Source: UBA9611 sp965237595
Lineage (GTDB): Bacteria > Chloroflexota > Dehalococcoidia > Lucifugimonadales > UBA3495
Direction: 5' to 3'
DNA length: 64,000 nt
NCBI GenBank assembly: GCA_965237595.1
Contig: CBDEFY010000005.1
Span: 65,702-129,701, forward strand
A program made the translations under genes and the position numbers. The notes beneath the pieces were generated by a model. It did not search any database. It saw only the letters and a list, made by a program, of their open reading frames with translations, and had not been told where the DNA came from. Within the stretch, counting starts at the first letter, position 1; each line of letters begins with the position of its first letter. Shown one piece after another: positions 33,242-42,758 of this stretch.

Positions 33242-35196
33242 ATGGCAAACGAAATTACAATGGACGATCGCGAGATCCGGAATCGGCTCGAATTCCTAGG
33301 ATTTACTCAATCTGATGCTGAATTGCTCCGGTCAATGAAACCGTGGGCGGAAAAGCCATCCCCGAATTCGTTAAAGAGTTTTACGACTACCAATTCCGGA
33401 ACTCGGAATTTGCCGGTATCATCCGCGCTAACGGCGCCACCCAGGACGGTCTGGAGAACGCCCAGGCCGGTTACGCCCGGATGCTTTTCGACGGTTACCC
33501 CGACATGAGCTACGTTAACCGCCGGACAGCCATCGGCCAGCTCCACGCCCGGATCAACATCACTCCCCAGTGGTACATCACTTCCCACCATTTCTACTAC
33601 GAGATGTTCTACCCGCGGGTCCTTACAGAAGCCGGCGAGGACGCCGAGCAAGCAGTTAGCGCGCTGAACAAGCTGCTCAACTTTGACCAGGCCCTGATCA
33701 TGGACACCTACATAAACGGCCTGATTGACCAGATGCGCGGCTTGGTGACCCAGGTAGCCAGCACCGCCATTAACCTCGCCGAGGCCAGCGGTCAGCTGTC
33801 CACCACGGCGGAGCAGGCGGGCCAGGCAGTTCAGGGCATCGCTGCCACCAGCCAGGAAGTCGCCCGCGCCGCCGAGGACCAGACGAACAAGTCCACCGAG
33901 GTCACCAACGGCATGGGCCAACTGTCCCGGGCCATCGAGCAGGTTGCCCAGGGCAGCCAGCAACAGGCCAGCGCCGTCGAGCAGGCCACTACCGTCATTG
34001 GCCAGGTTTCCAACGCCACCCAGGATGTTGCCCGCAACGCCCAGTCCGCAGCCGAAGGCTCCAGGCAGGCCAGCGAGGCAGCCACCGCCGGCAATGACAT
34101 GGTTATCAAGACCCTCTCGGGAATGGAGAAGATCAAAGGTGCTGTGGACACCGCCTCAGAACGCATCGCCGGCCTGGGCGAACAGTCCGCGGAGATTGGC
34201 AAGATTGTTACGGTGATTGACGACATCGCCGCCCAGACCAACCTACTGGCGCTGAACGCCGCCATTGAGGGTGCCAGGGCCGGGGAGCAAGGCCGCGGGT
34301 TCGCGGTTGTGGCCGACGAGGTCAGAAAACTGGCCGAGCGGGTCACCGACAGCGTCAGCGACGTGGACGAGCCGCCGTCGGCGCCGGGAGCGCCGGACGT
34401 TACGGCGGCCTCGGGGACGACGGACAGCCTGGTCGTGGACTGGAAGGAGCCGGCCAACACCGGACCGGCGATCAACGACTACGACGTGCAGTACCGCAAG
34501 TCGAGTGATACGGCGTGGACGGCGCACGCCCACGCCGGCACGGCCACCACCACGACGATCACTGGCTTGGAGGCGAGCACGTCCTACCAGGTGCACGTGC
34601 TGGCGAAGAACGCGGAGGGCACAAGCGACTGGTCGGCCAGCGGCACGGGGAGCACCGGGCCGCCGGCGAACAACCCGGCCACCGGCGAGCCCACCATCAC
34701 CGGCACGGCCCAGGTGGGGGAGTTGCTGACGGCGGACACATCCAACATCGGCGACCCCGACGGCATCGACAACGCCGACTTCGAATACCAGTGGATCGCC
34801 AACGACGGGACCACCGACAGCGACATCTCCGGCGCCAGGATGTCCAGATTCTGGCCGCAGGCGAAGCACCTGGGCCAGACCATCAAGGTTCGGGTGACCT
34901 TCGACGACGACCTCAATAACGAGGAGTCCCTGACCAGCGCCGCCACCGGAGCCGTGGCCGGGTCGGCGGTGACCGTCGTCCCCGCCGACTGGAGCCTGAT
35001 ACCCAGCGGCCTCAGCGAGGGCGACTCATTCCGATTGCTGTTCGTCAGCTCGACGACTCGCGACGCGAGGTCTAGCAGCATCGAGGACTATGACACCCAC
35101 GTCCAGAACGCCGCCGCCAACGGACATGCGGATATTCAAGCCTACAGCGCACAGTTCAAGGCGCTAGGCAGCACCGAGGCGGTTGATGCCCGCGAC
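33242..35196 (+). pseudogene. Globin-coupled chemoreceptor fused to fibronectin-III sequence, frameshifted and cut by IS-B
   Basis: ATG 33242 (MANEITMDDREIRNRLEFLG) starts a globin-sensor domain; a missing A at about 33350-33354 (GAAAAG for GAAAAAG) shifts the frame, after which KAIPEFVKEFYDYQF and the proximal-His segment AIGQLHARINITPQWYITSH follow. Next is a methyl-accepting signalling domain whose hairpin tip is intact (TNLLALNAAIEGARAGEQGR, then GFAVVADEVRKLAE). At about 34350 it passes in frame to fibronectin-III-like sequence (SLVVDWKEPANTGPAINDYD) and to a surface-repeat segment (DWSLIPSGLSEGDSFRLLFV). IS-B copy 1 ends the frame after VDARD. Such extracellular-type repeats do not belong on a cytoplasmic receptor, so the join is probably a deletion between two genes. 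Confidence 0.75.
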
Positions 35197-35307
35197 TGTA
35201 GACCGTCAGCGATAATGGGACACATATAAGGGTAGGAAAACCCGAGAGTCGGAGGGTGGTGTGAGCTCCTGAAATGAGGGTAGAGTTACCCACAGAAAGG
35301 AGCAGAT

Positions 35308-35715
35308 GTGTCCCAATTAGAAGTAAGCAAAGCAGAGGCCGCCGAGGAACGAAGCGAGCAGACCAGGTCTTTCGTCCGTACAGTGAAGGCGGCTGCCCGA
35401 CGTAAGTACACCTCCGAAGACAAGATCCGAATTGTTCTGGAGGGCTTCCGCCGCGAGGTCACAGTCAACGACCTGTGCCGGCGGGAGGGGATCAAGCCCC
35501 ACTCCTACTACTCGTGGACCAAAGAGTTCATGGAGGCGGGCAAGGAGAGGTTGACCCGTGACTCGGTTCGGGACGCCACTCAGCATGAGGTAGGGCAGCT
35601 CAAGCGAGAGAACGGGGAACTCAAGGAGCTAGTGGCCGATCTGTCGCTGGAGGCGTACCGTCTCAAAAAAACGGCCATCCCCGTGCCCCAGGACGCCACC
35701 GGTACCAGCGGATGA
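35308..35715 (+). CDS. IS-B copy 1 OrfA
   Basis: 135 residues from GTG 35308 (AAAGGAG 6 bases upstream): SQLEVSKAEAAEERSEQTRS. It has a helix-turn-helix RRKYTSEDKIRIVLEGF with LCRREGIKPHSYYSW and a C-terminal coiled coil (HEVGQLKRENGELKELVADL). It overlaps OrfB by ATGA. Confidence 0.9.
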   Translation: MSQLEVSKAEAAEERSEQTRSFVRTVKAAARRKYTSEDKIRIVLEGFRREVTVNDLCRREGIKPHSYYSWTKEFMEAGKERLTRDSVRDATQHEVGQLKRENGELKELVADLSLEAYRLKKTAIPVPQDATGTSG

Positions 35716-36698
35716 GCGCCCCGGAGAAGGCAGAGGTAGTTACCAAAGTATCCTCGTCTCCCCTCCCCAAGCGAAAGGTCCTCAGAGAGCTGGGCATCCC
35801 TAAGAGCACCTACTACCGGTGGCTCAGACGCCAAGACCAACAAGGACTTGAGGACCGACCAGGAGGCGATCAGCCACCATGGAACCGTCTTACTATTCAG
35901 GAAGAACGCTCAGTCCTGTTATCAGCCAGAGAGATGCCAGAGCTGAGCTGCCGTCAGCTGGCCGCGTGGATCACCGACAACCAGGGCTTCTCAGTCTCAG
36001 AGTCCAGCGTCTACCGTATCCTGGGCAGGGAGGGCCTAGTGAAGCGGCCTGAGATGCGGTTGGCCGCGGGGAAGGAGTACCACCGCAAGACCACAGGACC
36101 TCACCAGATGTGGGCCACCGATGCCTCATACTTCAGGGTGGTTGGTTGGGGCTACTACTACCTGGTCACCGTTATGGACGACTACTCCCGCTTCATCCTG
36201 GCTCACAGGCTTCAGCAAGATATGACGGCCGACTCCTTCATCGAGGTGGTCCAGGATGCTGTGGACACGACCAGCATGGACCAAGTTCCAGTCACAGACC
36301 GCACCAGGCTGCTGAGTGACAACGGTCCAGGCTATGTCTAAAGAGCATTCAGGGACTACCTGGGGATGGTTGGCATCAAGCACATCCTAGCAACTCCTTT
36401 CCACCCTCAGACCAACGGGAAGCTGGAGCGCTACCACCAGACCATCAAACGGGACGTCAACCAGGTGCCTTATGAGTTGCCCGCCGACCTTGAGGCTGCT
36501 ATCGCGGCCTTCGTCAGCTACTACAACTACCGGCGCTATCACAAGGCTCTGGGCAACGTGACACCATCAGACGTGCTCAAGGGAAGACGGCAAGAGATCC
36601 TACAACGCAGGAAGGAGGTGAAGGCTCAAACCACCGAACGGCGACGACGCTACAACAGGGCCCTCAGGGAGCTCACCAGACCTCCATCCAGCCCCTGA
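35712..36698 (+). pseudogene. IS-B copy 1 OrfB with in-frame TAA
   Basis: IS3-type OrfB: HTH segment (RKVLRELGIPKSTYYRWLRR), integrase core with first Asp in WATDASYFRVV and second in LLSDNGPGYV, then TAA at 36339-36341, then RAFRDYLGMVGIKHILATPF and the catalytic Glu in NGKLERYHQTIK in the same frame. The stop separates the second Asp from the Glu. The same TAA occurs in all three copies, so it predates their spread. Confidence 0.88.
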
Positions 36699-36741
36699 TC
36701 TCTCGGCTCCCAATGTGTCCCACTTTTGCTGGTTGCTAACA

Positions 36742-36992
36742 GAGACAATTGGCAACTCCGGTACGGACCGCAACCCCGCCTTAGCCCGAACTCACTTCAA
36801 ACCTCCACCGCATGTTCCAAATGGTTAACTTCAACCCATATTTCCCAGTTAGGATAACAGTGTGATGCGGTATATAGGCAACGTTCTTGCTTTTGTAGTC
36901 GTCTCATGAACTTTTCACCAACATCTCGGCTATAATACATTCATTAGAATAGTAAGATTCTTCAGATAGCGTAACAACCCCGGAGGCACCTG
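36742..36992. other. Region between IS-B copy 1 and an IS1380 transposase
   Basis: No gene is visible. A GGAGG ribosome site sits at 36980-36985. The left end of the IS1380 element should lie here, but I could not define matching inverted repeats with the right side. Confidence 0.4.
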
Positions 36993-38324
36993 ATGGGTGA
37001 CGGCGACAAAACCCCTCTCCGGCTCCAGTTCAACCCCAAAGTCCGTCTGGAGTTTCACGGTGCCACCATCACTTCCGATGCCGGACTCTTGCCCATTCGA
37101 GAGCTGGATGATGCCCTGGGCCTTACCCATATTGCTGCCGACTATCTCCAGGAAAGCCGCTCCGGTCGCAACATCCGACACCACCTCGTCCCGCTGCTCA
37201 GACAGTCCATCTACAGCCGCTTGGCCGGCTACGATGACACCAATGATGCCGAACGCCTTTCCCAAGACCCAGCCATGAGAGTCGTCGTGGGCTGGCAAGG
37301 ATCAGACCGGAACGCCGCCAGCACCAACACCGTGAGCCGCTTTGAAACTGAAACTCTGACCCAACAGGACAACCTGCAGGGGCTGGCACGAATGAATCCC
37401 CAATGGGTGGAAGATGCTATGGCCCATACTCCACACCAGCGAGTGATTCTGGACATGGACAGCTCGGAGAGTCCAGTGCATGGCCATCAGGAGGGTGCCG
37501 CCTACAATGGGCACTTCGAGTGTGTCTGCTATCATCCCCTCTTTCTATTCAACCAGTTCGGCGATTGTGAAGGAGCGACGCTACGCCCCGGCAACGTCCA
37601 TAGCGCCGAGGGCTGGCAGGAACTCCTTGAGCCGGTGGTGAAAAGATACCAGAGGAAGGGACGGCGGCTGTTGTTCCGGGGTGATGCCGCCTTTGGCAAG
37701 CCAGAGGTGTACGAGTACTTGGAACAAGAGATGATTGGGTACGCCATCCGGCTTTCAGCTAACGCGGTACTTCAGAGAGAAATCGCGCACCTGCTGGTAC
37801 GACCTGCCGACTGGTCTTCCAGGAGGCCGATCGTCTCCTACTACGACTTCACTTACCAGGCCCAGAGCTGGAGTATTTCCCGGCGAGTAGTAGCCAAGGT
37901 GGAGTGGCATCAGGGGGAGTTATTTCCCAGGGTAGGCTTCATCGTGACCAACCTGAGCTATCCACCCAAAGGCATAGTCCGCTTTTACAATGGCCGTGGC
38001 ACAGCGGAGCAGTGGATCAAGGAGGGCAAGTACGCCCTGAACTGGACCAGACTGTCCTGTCACAAGTTCGTGGCCAACCAGGCGAGGCTATGGCTGTTCG
38101 TTCTGGCGTACAATCTGGGAAACTTCATGAGAAGGTTGGCTTTGCCGGAGGATATGAAGCATTGGACTCTGACCAGTCTTCAGACTAGGCTGATCAAGAC
38201 GGGTGGGCGACTGGTACGCCATGCCAGGAGGATGGTGTTTCAGCTTGCCGAGGTGCTGGTGACCAGGGAAATGCTCACCGGGATACTAGAACGGATCAGC
38301 CGGCTTCGGCTGGCACCTGGCTAG
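36993..38324 (+). CDS. IS1380-family transposase
   Basis: 443 residues starting MGDGDKTPLRLQFNPKVRLE. It has FHGATITSDAGLLPIRELDD, DMDSSESPVHGHQEGAAYNG (first catalytic Asp), LLFRGDAAFGKPEVYEYLE (second) and TAEQWIKEGKYALNW with Glu, the IS1380 DDE layout. GGAGG lies 8 bases upstream of the ATG. It appears intact and is distinct from the IS1380 copy at 57.7 kb. Element ends not resolved. Confidence 0.88.
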   Translation: MGDGDKTPLRLQFNPKVRLEFHGATITSDAGLLPIRELDDALGLTHIAADYLQESRSGRNIRHHLVPLLRQSIYSRLAGYDDTNDAERLSQDPAMRVVVGWQGSDRNAASTNTVSRFETETLTQQDNLQGLARMNPQWVEDAMAHTPHQRVILDMDSSESPVHGHQEGAAYNGHFECVCYHPLFLFNQFGDCEGATLRPGNVHSAEGWQELLEPVVKRYQRKGRRLLFRGDAAFGKPEVYEYLEQEMIGYAIRLSANAVLQREIAHLLVRPADWSSRRPIVSYYDFTYQAQSWSISRRVVAKVEWHQGELFPRVGFIVTNLSYPPKGIVRFYNGRGTAEQWIKEGKYALNWTRLSCHKFVANQARLWLFVLAYNLGNFMRRLALPEDMKHWTLTSLQTRLIKTGGRLVRHARRMVFQLAEVLVTREMLTGILERISRLRLAPG

Positions 38325-38746
38325 CTTGCTTTGAGAGCACCGGTATTTAGGACAGTTATGGGGTCGTCAAGAGTAAATGGGCCGCCACGAGGGAGACGCT
38401 TGGGCAAGGGCAGAGGATTTGGAATTTCTACGCTCGTTAGGACGATGGATATCCTATGAGAGTGGAGCAATTGAGTGAATCGGAGCGCAGTTGACGCGCT
38501 CAGGATACCGTACTATAGTTCCCGCCGCACAGGATGACACCGGTTCAGGGAAATCAGGTTGATCTGGGAAATTCAGGATGAGTAGCGGCGCTATCCACTG
38601 CCGCAGCCGTGCCATGAATGTGTTGACCACGCGTCTGCGGCCCGTCGCTGGAAGCACGTTGAGAACCGCCGGGAAAACTGCCGGCGCGACAGGAGGGCCG
38701 GCTTCCCCCGGCGGCACGAGAACCCCAGGTTGGGAAGAGTCGTCAT
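38325..38746. other. Gene-poor stretch with a possible ABC permease N-terminus (minus)
   Basis: On the minus strand a frame from 38759 overlapping the ABC ATPase remnant reads VNTFMARLRQWIAPLLILN near its middle, like the start of a NitT/TauT-type permease, then loses any membrane pattern. The rest shows no gene. Confidence 0.3.
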
Positions 38747-38995
38747 TCACTGGCGCCACACCTCAGGCTGTACATTGGACTGGCTAGCCGGAGACCGGCT
38801 GGACACATCTCCGCGCAACGGGGCCAGCAAGCCAGCCTTCAGCTCGCCGAAGGCTGGCTGGGTAACCTGTTCGTAGCTCCGGGGACGGGGCAGATCGACG
38901 TCCAGGACCATGGTTACTCGTCCGGGCCTAGCAGTAAGCACGTAGACCCGGTCAGAAACCAGCAACGCCTCCTCCACGTCGTGGGTTATCAGGAT
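38747..38995 (-). pseudogene. C-terminal remnant of NitT/TauT-type ABC transporter ATPase
   Basis: The frame reads ITHDVEEALLVSDRVYVLTA, the switch (H-loop) region of SsuB/TauB-like ATPases, followed by RPGRVTMVLDVDLPRPRSYE and a normal C-terminus. Everything upstream (Walker A, signature, Walker B) is missing: the sequence before ITHD is the end of yraN. A deletion therefore fused the two. Confidence 0.8.
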
Positions 38996-39360
38996 TCAAG
39001 CAGCTTGCCGGCAACATCAAGGCGGATGCCAACCAAGTCGATCCTCCATTGGGACTGTTCAAGACCGTTGCGCTCCAAGTAGTCCTGTGCCGTGGCAATC
39101 AAGCGCTGGGATTTGGCGGCGGTGACAGATTCTTCCGGAGTTCCAAATGCAGCGCCCCGCCGGGTACGGACTTCGACAAAGACCAACTCCTCGCCGTGGC
39201 GGGCCACGATATCAACCTCGTCCCACCGGCAACGGTAGTTGGTGGCCGACACCGTGTAGCCTTTTCCCTCCAAGTACCGCCGGGCATGCCCTTCTCCCCA
39301 TTGGCCGAGACGGCCCTGCGGCGTGGTCAATTTCAGGGACCGGCGGAGAACTGCAGGCAC
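38989..39360 (-). CDS. YraN/UPF0102-family nuclease-like protein, C-terminus altered
   Basis: 123 residues with the PD-(D/E)XK-like core: GEGHARRYLEGKGYTVSATN, CRWDEVDIVARHGEELVFVE and VRTRR. The last codons (VGIRLDVAGKLLES) run straight into ABC transporter sequence, so a few native C-terminal residues may be lost. GTG 39360 overlaps rnhB by 28 bases; a TTG at 39330 just after the rnhB stop is an alternative. It follows rnhB, a common pairing. Confidence 0.82.
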   Translation of the reverse strand: MPAVLRRSLKLTTPQGRLGQWGEGHARRYLEGKGYTVSATNYRCRWDEVDIVARHGEELVFVEVRTRRGAAFGTPEESVTAAKSQRLIATAQDYLERNGLEQSQWRIDLVGIRLDVAGKLLES

Positions 39361-39971
39361 GCCTGAGCCACCGGGGCAAATGACCGGCGGTGGATCGGGC
39401 AGGGGCCAAGCTCACGCAGCCGTTCGAAATGGGCTTTGGTGGGATAACCCTTATGCCTGGCAAAGGCGTAGCCGGGATAGGTTTCCTCAGCCTCCACCAT
39501 CAGCCGGTCCCGGGTAACCTTAGCCACGTTGGATGCGGCGGCGATGGAGTAGCTTAGGCTGTCTCCCTTGACGATGGTGTCGTAGGTATAGGGACATTCC
39601 CGGACGTGGATAAAGTCCAAGAGCAGGTGCCCGGGTTCCAGGGGAAGCTGCCCCACGGCGCGAAGCATGGCCGCCAGAGCCGCGCGGCCGATGCCCATTT
39701 TGTCGATGTCTTCAGAACCAATCATTCCCACGCCAACAGCGAGCGCATTCTGGTAGACAGCATCCGCGGCGCGTTCCCGTTGGCCGGGGGACAACCGTTT
39801 GGAATCGTCCAACAACTGAAGCCAGATCTCCGAGCCGGTCAGGCCCGGAGGAAGTATCACCGCCGCAGCAACCACCGGCCCGGCCAAGGGCCCGCGACCC
39901 GCTTCATCGACGCCGGCGACCAACCGGATACCGCGCCTGTGTAGCCCCGATTCCAAGAAAAGGTCCGGCAT
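39333..39971 (-). CDS. rnhB: Ribonuclease HII
   Basis: 212 residues; cleaves RNA at RNA-DNA junctions in hybrids. Motif I RLVAGVDEAGRGPLAGPVVA holds the first Asp and Glu, LLLDFIHV a further Asp, and SYSIAAASNVAKVTRDRLM the remaining conserved segment, with YPGYAFARHKGYPTKAHFE following. It sits between mnmA upstream and yraN downstream on the minus strand, 30 bases after mnmA, likely one operon. Confidence 0.95.
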   Translation of the reverse strand: MPDLFLESGLHRRGIRLVAGVDEAGRGPLAGPVVAAAVILPPGLTGSEIWLQLLDDSKRLSPGQRERAADAVYQNALAVGVGMIGSEDIDKMGIGRAALAAMLRAVGQLPLEPGHLLLDFIHVRECPYTYDTIVKGDSLSYSIAAASNVAKVTRDRLMVEAEETYPGYAFARHKGYPTKAHFERLRELGPCPIHRRSFAPVAQACLQFSAGP

Positions 39972-40000
39972 TGGCCACCTCCCGTCTGATAGATCAAAGG

Positions 40001-41110
40001 CTAGGGAGTGGCCGTGGGCAGGTCCTTTGGCGCACCGGGTTCCAGACCCGGCTCAATCGTCCCACCGCCCAACAGCACATCGCCTTGATAGAATACCGCA
40101 GCCTGGCCCGGGGTTACCGACTGCTGGGGCCGCACGAACCGGACCATTGCGCCGTCGCCGCAGGGTTGTAGCACCGCCGCGGCCTCATCTGAGTTGTAAC
40201 GAATCTTGACGTTGACGTCCACGGGCCCTTGGGGCGGGTTACCCAGGGGATAGTTAACGCCGGAGACCCACATCTCCTCTCGGAACAGGGCTTCATGCGG
40301 CCCGATAACCACCTGTCGTGATTCGGGCTCCAATCGGACCACGAACCGGGGCTCCCCTTCGGCGACTCTCAGGCCACGCCGTTGTCCAACGGTGAAATAC
40401 TCGATGCCCTCATGCCGGCCCACCACCGTCCCCTCAAGGTCGACGATGTCGCCGGGCACGGTGGTTACCCGTTGCTTGAGGAACGATTTGTAATCCCCGG
40501 ACGGGATGAAGCAGATGTCCTGGCTGTCGGGTTTGGCGGCGTTCACCAGGCCGGCGTCCTCGGCCATCTGCCGTATCTCGTTCTTGGGGTAGGCGCCCAC
40601 GGGCATCAGGGTGCGGGCCAGTTGGTCCTGCCCCATTCCGAACAGCACATACGACTGGTCCTTAGACAAATCAAGAGCCTTCTTCAGAACGATGCCGTCC
40701 GGGCGCCGCTCGATCTGGGCGTAGTGTCCCGTTGCAACGTAATCGGCTTCCAGGACCGCGGCCCGTTCCATCAGGTGGCTGAACTTTATCTTGTCGTTGC
40801 AGGCGATGCAGGGATGGGGCGTACGGCCCAGTTGGTACTCGGAGGTGAAGTAGTCCACCACGTGGGACTGGAATTCGCGCTGGGTGTTCAAGACGTAATG
40901 GGGGATGCCCAGACGGCGGCAAACGGACCGGGCGTCTTCCACATCGTCCAGTGTGCAACACCCTTGATAGTTGGCGGGGAGATTGGACCCGTCCAGGTTG
41001 TAGAGCTTCATGGTGACGCCCACAACGTCGTGGCCCTGCTGCTGCAACAGCAGGGCGGCAACGGAGGAGTCCACCCCTCCGCTCATGGCGACGACCACTT
41101 TTTCCGGCAT
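40001..41110 (-). CDS. mnmA: tRNA-specific 2-thiouridylase MnmA
   Basis: 369 residues from MPEKVVVAMSGGVDSSVAAL. It has the PP-loop, the catalytic Cys in HPCIACNDKIKFSHL, the second Cys in DSQDICFIPSGDYKSF, and C-terminal beta domains. It thiolates U34 of tRNALys, tRNAGlu and tRNAGln. ATG 41110 was chosen as the family start with GGGGACGGGAAAG upstream; in-frame ATGs at 41143 and 41161 would add up to 17 residues. It heads mnmA-rnhB-yraN. Confidence 0.94.
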   Translation of the reverse strand: MPEKVVVAMSGGVDSSVAALLLQQQGHDVVGVTMKLYNLDGSNLPANYQGCCTLDDVEDARSVCRRLGIPHYVLNTQREFQSHVVDYFTSEYQLGRTPHPCIACNDKIKFSHLMERAAVLEADYVATGHYAQIERRPDGIVLKKALDLSKDQSYVLFGMGQDQLARTLMPVGAYPKNEIRQMAEDAGLVNAAKPDSQDICFIPSGDYKSFLKQRVTTVPGDIVDLEGTVVGRHEGIEYFTVGQRRGLRVAEGEPRFVVRLEPESRQVVIGPHEALFREEMWVSGVNYPLGNPPQGPVDVNVKIRYNSDEAAAVLQPCGDGAMVRFVRPQQSVTPGQAAVFYQGDVLLGGGTIEPGLEPGAPKDLPTATP

Positions 41111-41457
41111 CTTTCCCGTCCCCGGTTTCTTCGAAGCTCCCATCAAGTTTATACAGTCCAAGAACTAGCATACCTGATTCGGTGGGCACGGCCAATAGAA
41201 GCCGGGACGGTCCTGCAGCCCAACTTTCACGCCGGCGGTGGGCAGCCCATCCCTGCAACTGCTGTTAGGTACAACCGCTGGCCGGTTTGCCCGAAACCCT
41301 CAGCGATTATCCCATTTCCAACGCTTCACATGAATCAAATATAGGAAATGCAGCGCTTAATGCGGCTTGAGGTGGACCCGGAAATTCGGACAGGTGGTTA
41401 AGTGAGAGTTCTGCTCCTAAAATAGCCACAGCTGTTGCTGTGAGGGAGGAGTGGGAC

Positions 41458-41742
41458 ATGTCAAAAGAGCGGAGGAAGCACAGCCCAACATTCAAGGCCA
41501 AGGTGGCCCTGGAAGCGGTGAAGGGTGAAGAGACGGTGGCCCAACTGGCCGCCCGCTACGAGGTCCATCCCGGGCAGATCCAGGCCTGGAAGAAGTCCTT
41601 GTTGGAAGGAGCGGTCGGCGTCTTTGGTGGGAACCAAGACAAACGCCAGAAGAGCGATGCGGTCCTTGTTGCCCGGCTCTATCAGCAGATCGGCCAACTG
41701 AAGGTTGAGCGGGATTTCTTGGCGGAGAGGCTCGGTCCATGA
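41458..41742 (+). CDS. IS-A copy 4 OrfA
   Basis: 94 residues, identical in protein sequence to copy 3 OrfA (KSDAVL). Confidence 0.92.
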   Translation: MSKERRKHSPTFKAKVALEAVKGEETVAQLAARYEVHPGQIQAWKKSLLEGAVGVFGGNQDKRQKSDAVLVARLYQQIGQLKVERDFLAERLGP

Positions 41743-42683
41743 GCCGGGAGCGGCGGCGGGAGATGGTGGGCCGGCGGCACCCAGCCTTGTCCACAGTGAG
41801 ACAGTGCGCCTTACTGAGCATCAGCAGGTCCAGCCTAAACTACCGGCGCAAGGGGACTTGCTTGGAGAACCTGACCGTGATGAAGGCGATGGACCACCAG
41901 TACCTAAGTACCCCCTTCTACGGGTCGCGGCGCATGAGGGTCTGGCTGGGCACTCAAGGTCACAGGGTGAACCGGAAGCGGGTCCAGCGTCTGATGCGGA
42001 CCATGGGACTACGTGCCATCTACCGGTGGCCCCGGACCAGCAAGCCGGGGCCAGGGCACAAGGTGTATCCCTACCTCCTGAGCGGCATGGAGATCACCAG
42101 ACCAAATCAGGTGTGGGCCGCCGACATCACCTACATCCCCATGGCCAAGGGTTTCTTATACCTGGTGGCCATCATGGATTGGTACACGCGGTACGTGGTG
42201 GCCTGGCGTCTTTCCAACACCTTGGATGCTGATTTCTGTGTCGAGACATTGGAGGAAGCGCTTGGCAAGGGGAAGCCAGAGGTCTTCAACACCGACCAGG
42301 GCAGCCAGTTCACCGGCGAAGCCTTTACCGGTCTCCTAGAGCAGCACGGAGTGAGAATCAGCATGGACGGGAAGGGACGCTACACCGACAACATCTTGTT
42401 GGAGCGGCTGTGGCGCACGGTTAAGTACGAGGAGGTCTACCTGAAAGCCTACTCCAACGGGCGAGAAGCCAAGGCCGGGCTTGACGCATACTTCAGCTTC
42501 TACAACAACCAAAGACCCCACCAGGCCTTGGGCTACCGGACACCGGCTGAGGTGTTCAAAGGAGACTTGGCGCCATCAGATGAACGGTCAATCAATGGGA
42601 AACGGGCACCGAACGGAGCGTTCTCAGACCTTGGAAAGACGGCGGAACTCCCACTTAGTTTTGCACCAAACCTGTCCAACTGA
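41739..42683 (+). CDS. IS-A copy 4 OrfB, DDE transposase
   Basis: 314 residues, DDE motifs intact; Gly in EMVGRRHP (Asp in the others) and the tail KRAPNGAF shared with copy 2. Confidence 0.92.
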   Translation: MSRERRREMVGRRHPALSTVRQCALLSISRSSLNYRRKGTCLENLTVMKAMDHQYLSTPFYGSRRMRVWLGTQGHRVNRKRVQRLMRTMGLRAIYRWPRTSKPGPGHKVYPYLLSGMEITRPNQVWAADITYIPMAKGFLYLVAIMDWYTRYVVAWRLSNTLDADFCVETLEEALGKGKPEVFNTDQGSQFTGEAFTGLLEQHGVRISMDGKGRYTDNILLERLWRTVKYEEVYLKAYSNGREAKAGLDAYFSFYNNQRPHQALGYRTPAEVFKGDLAPSDERSINGKRAPNGAFSDLGKTAELPLSFAPNLSN

Positions 42684-42758
42684 TTGGGTCCACCTCAGCT
42701 TCATCCGGCGATATATTCAGAGGAAGATTGCTTCAGGGCGTACGCGGAGGAGTGATTC

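Larger units (their letters stand above)
35197..36741 (+). mobile_element. IS-B copy 1, IS3-family element (1545 bp)
   Basis: Ends are TGTAGACCGTCAGCGATAAT on the left and, as complement, TGTTAGCAACCAGCAAAAG on the right, both followed by TGGGACACA. The same unit occurs at 54804-56348 (1545 bp) and, interrupted, at 57345-60581. No matching target duplication is seen around any copy. Confidence 0.88.
41368..42697 (+). mobile_element. IS-A copy 4
   Basis: 1330 bp, ends TGAGGTGGACCC / GGGTCCACCTCA, target duplication GCT (41365-41367, 42698-42700). Intergenic, between mnmA and a zinc-ribbon membrane protein gene. Confidence 0.95.

Noticed and set aside
35197..36741. Target-site duplications for IS-B
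   Set aside because: Flanks of the three copies (GAC/GAG, GAC/CAC, and TTT/GCC in element orientation) do not match at 2-5 bases, so none is claimed.
36842..38400. Inverted ends (CCCATA...) for the IS1380 element around 36993-38324
   Set aside because: Only about six bases agree and no target duplication fits; the borders are left open.
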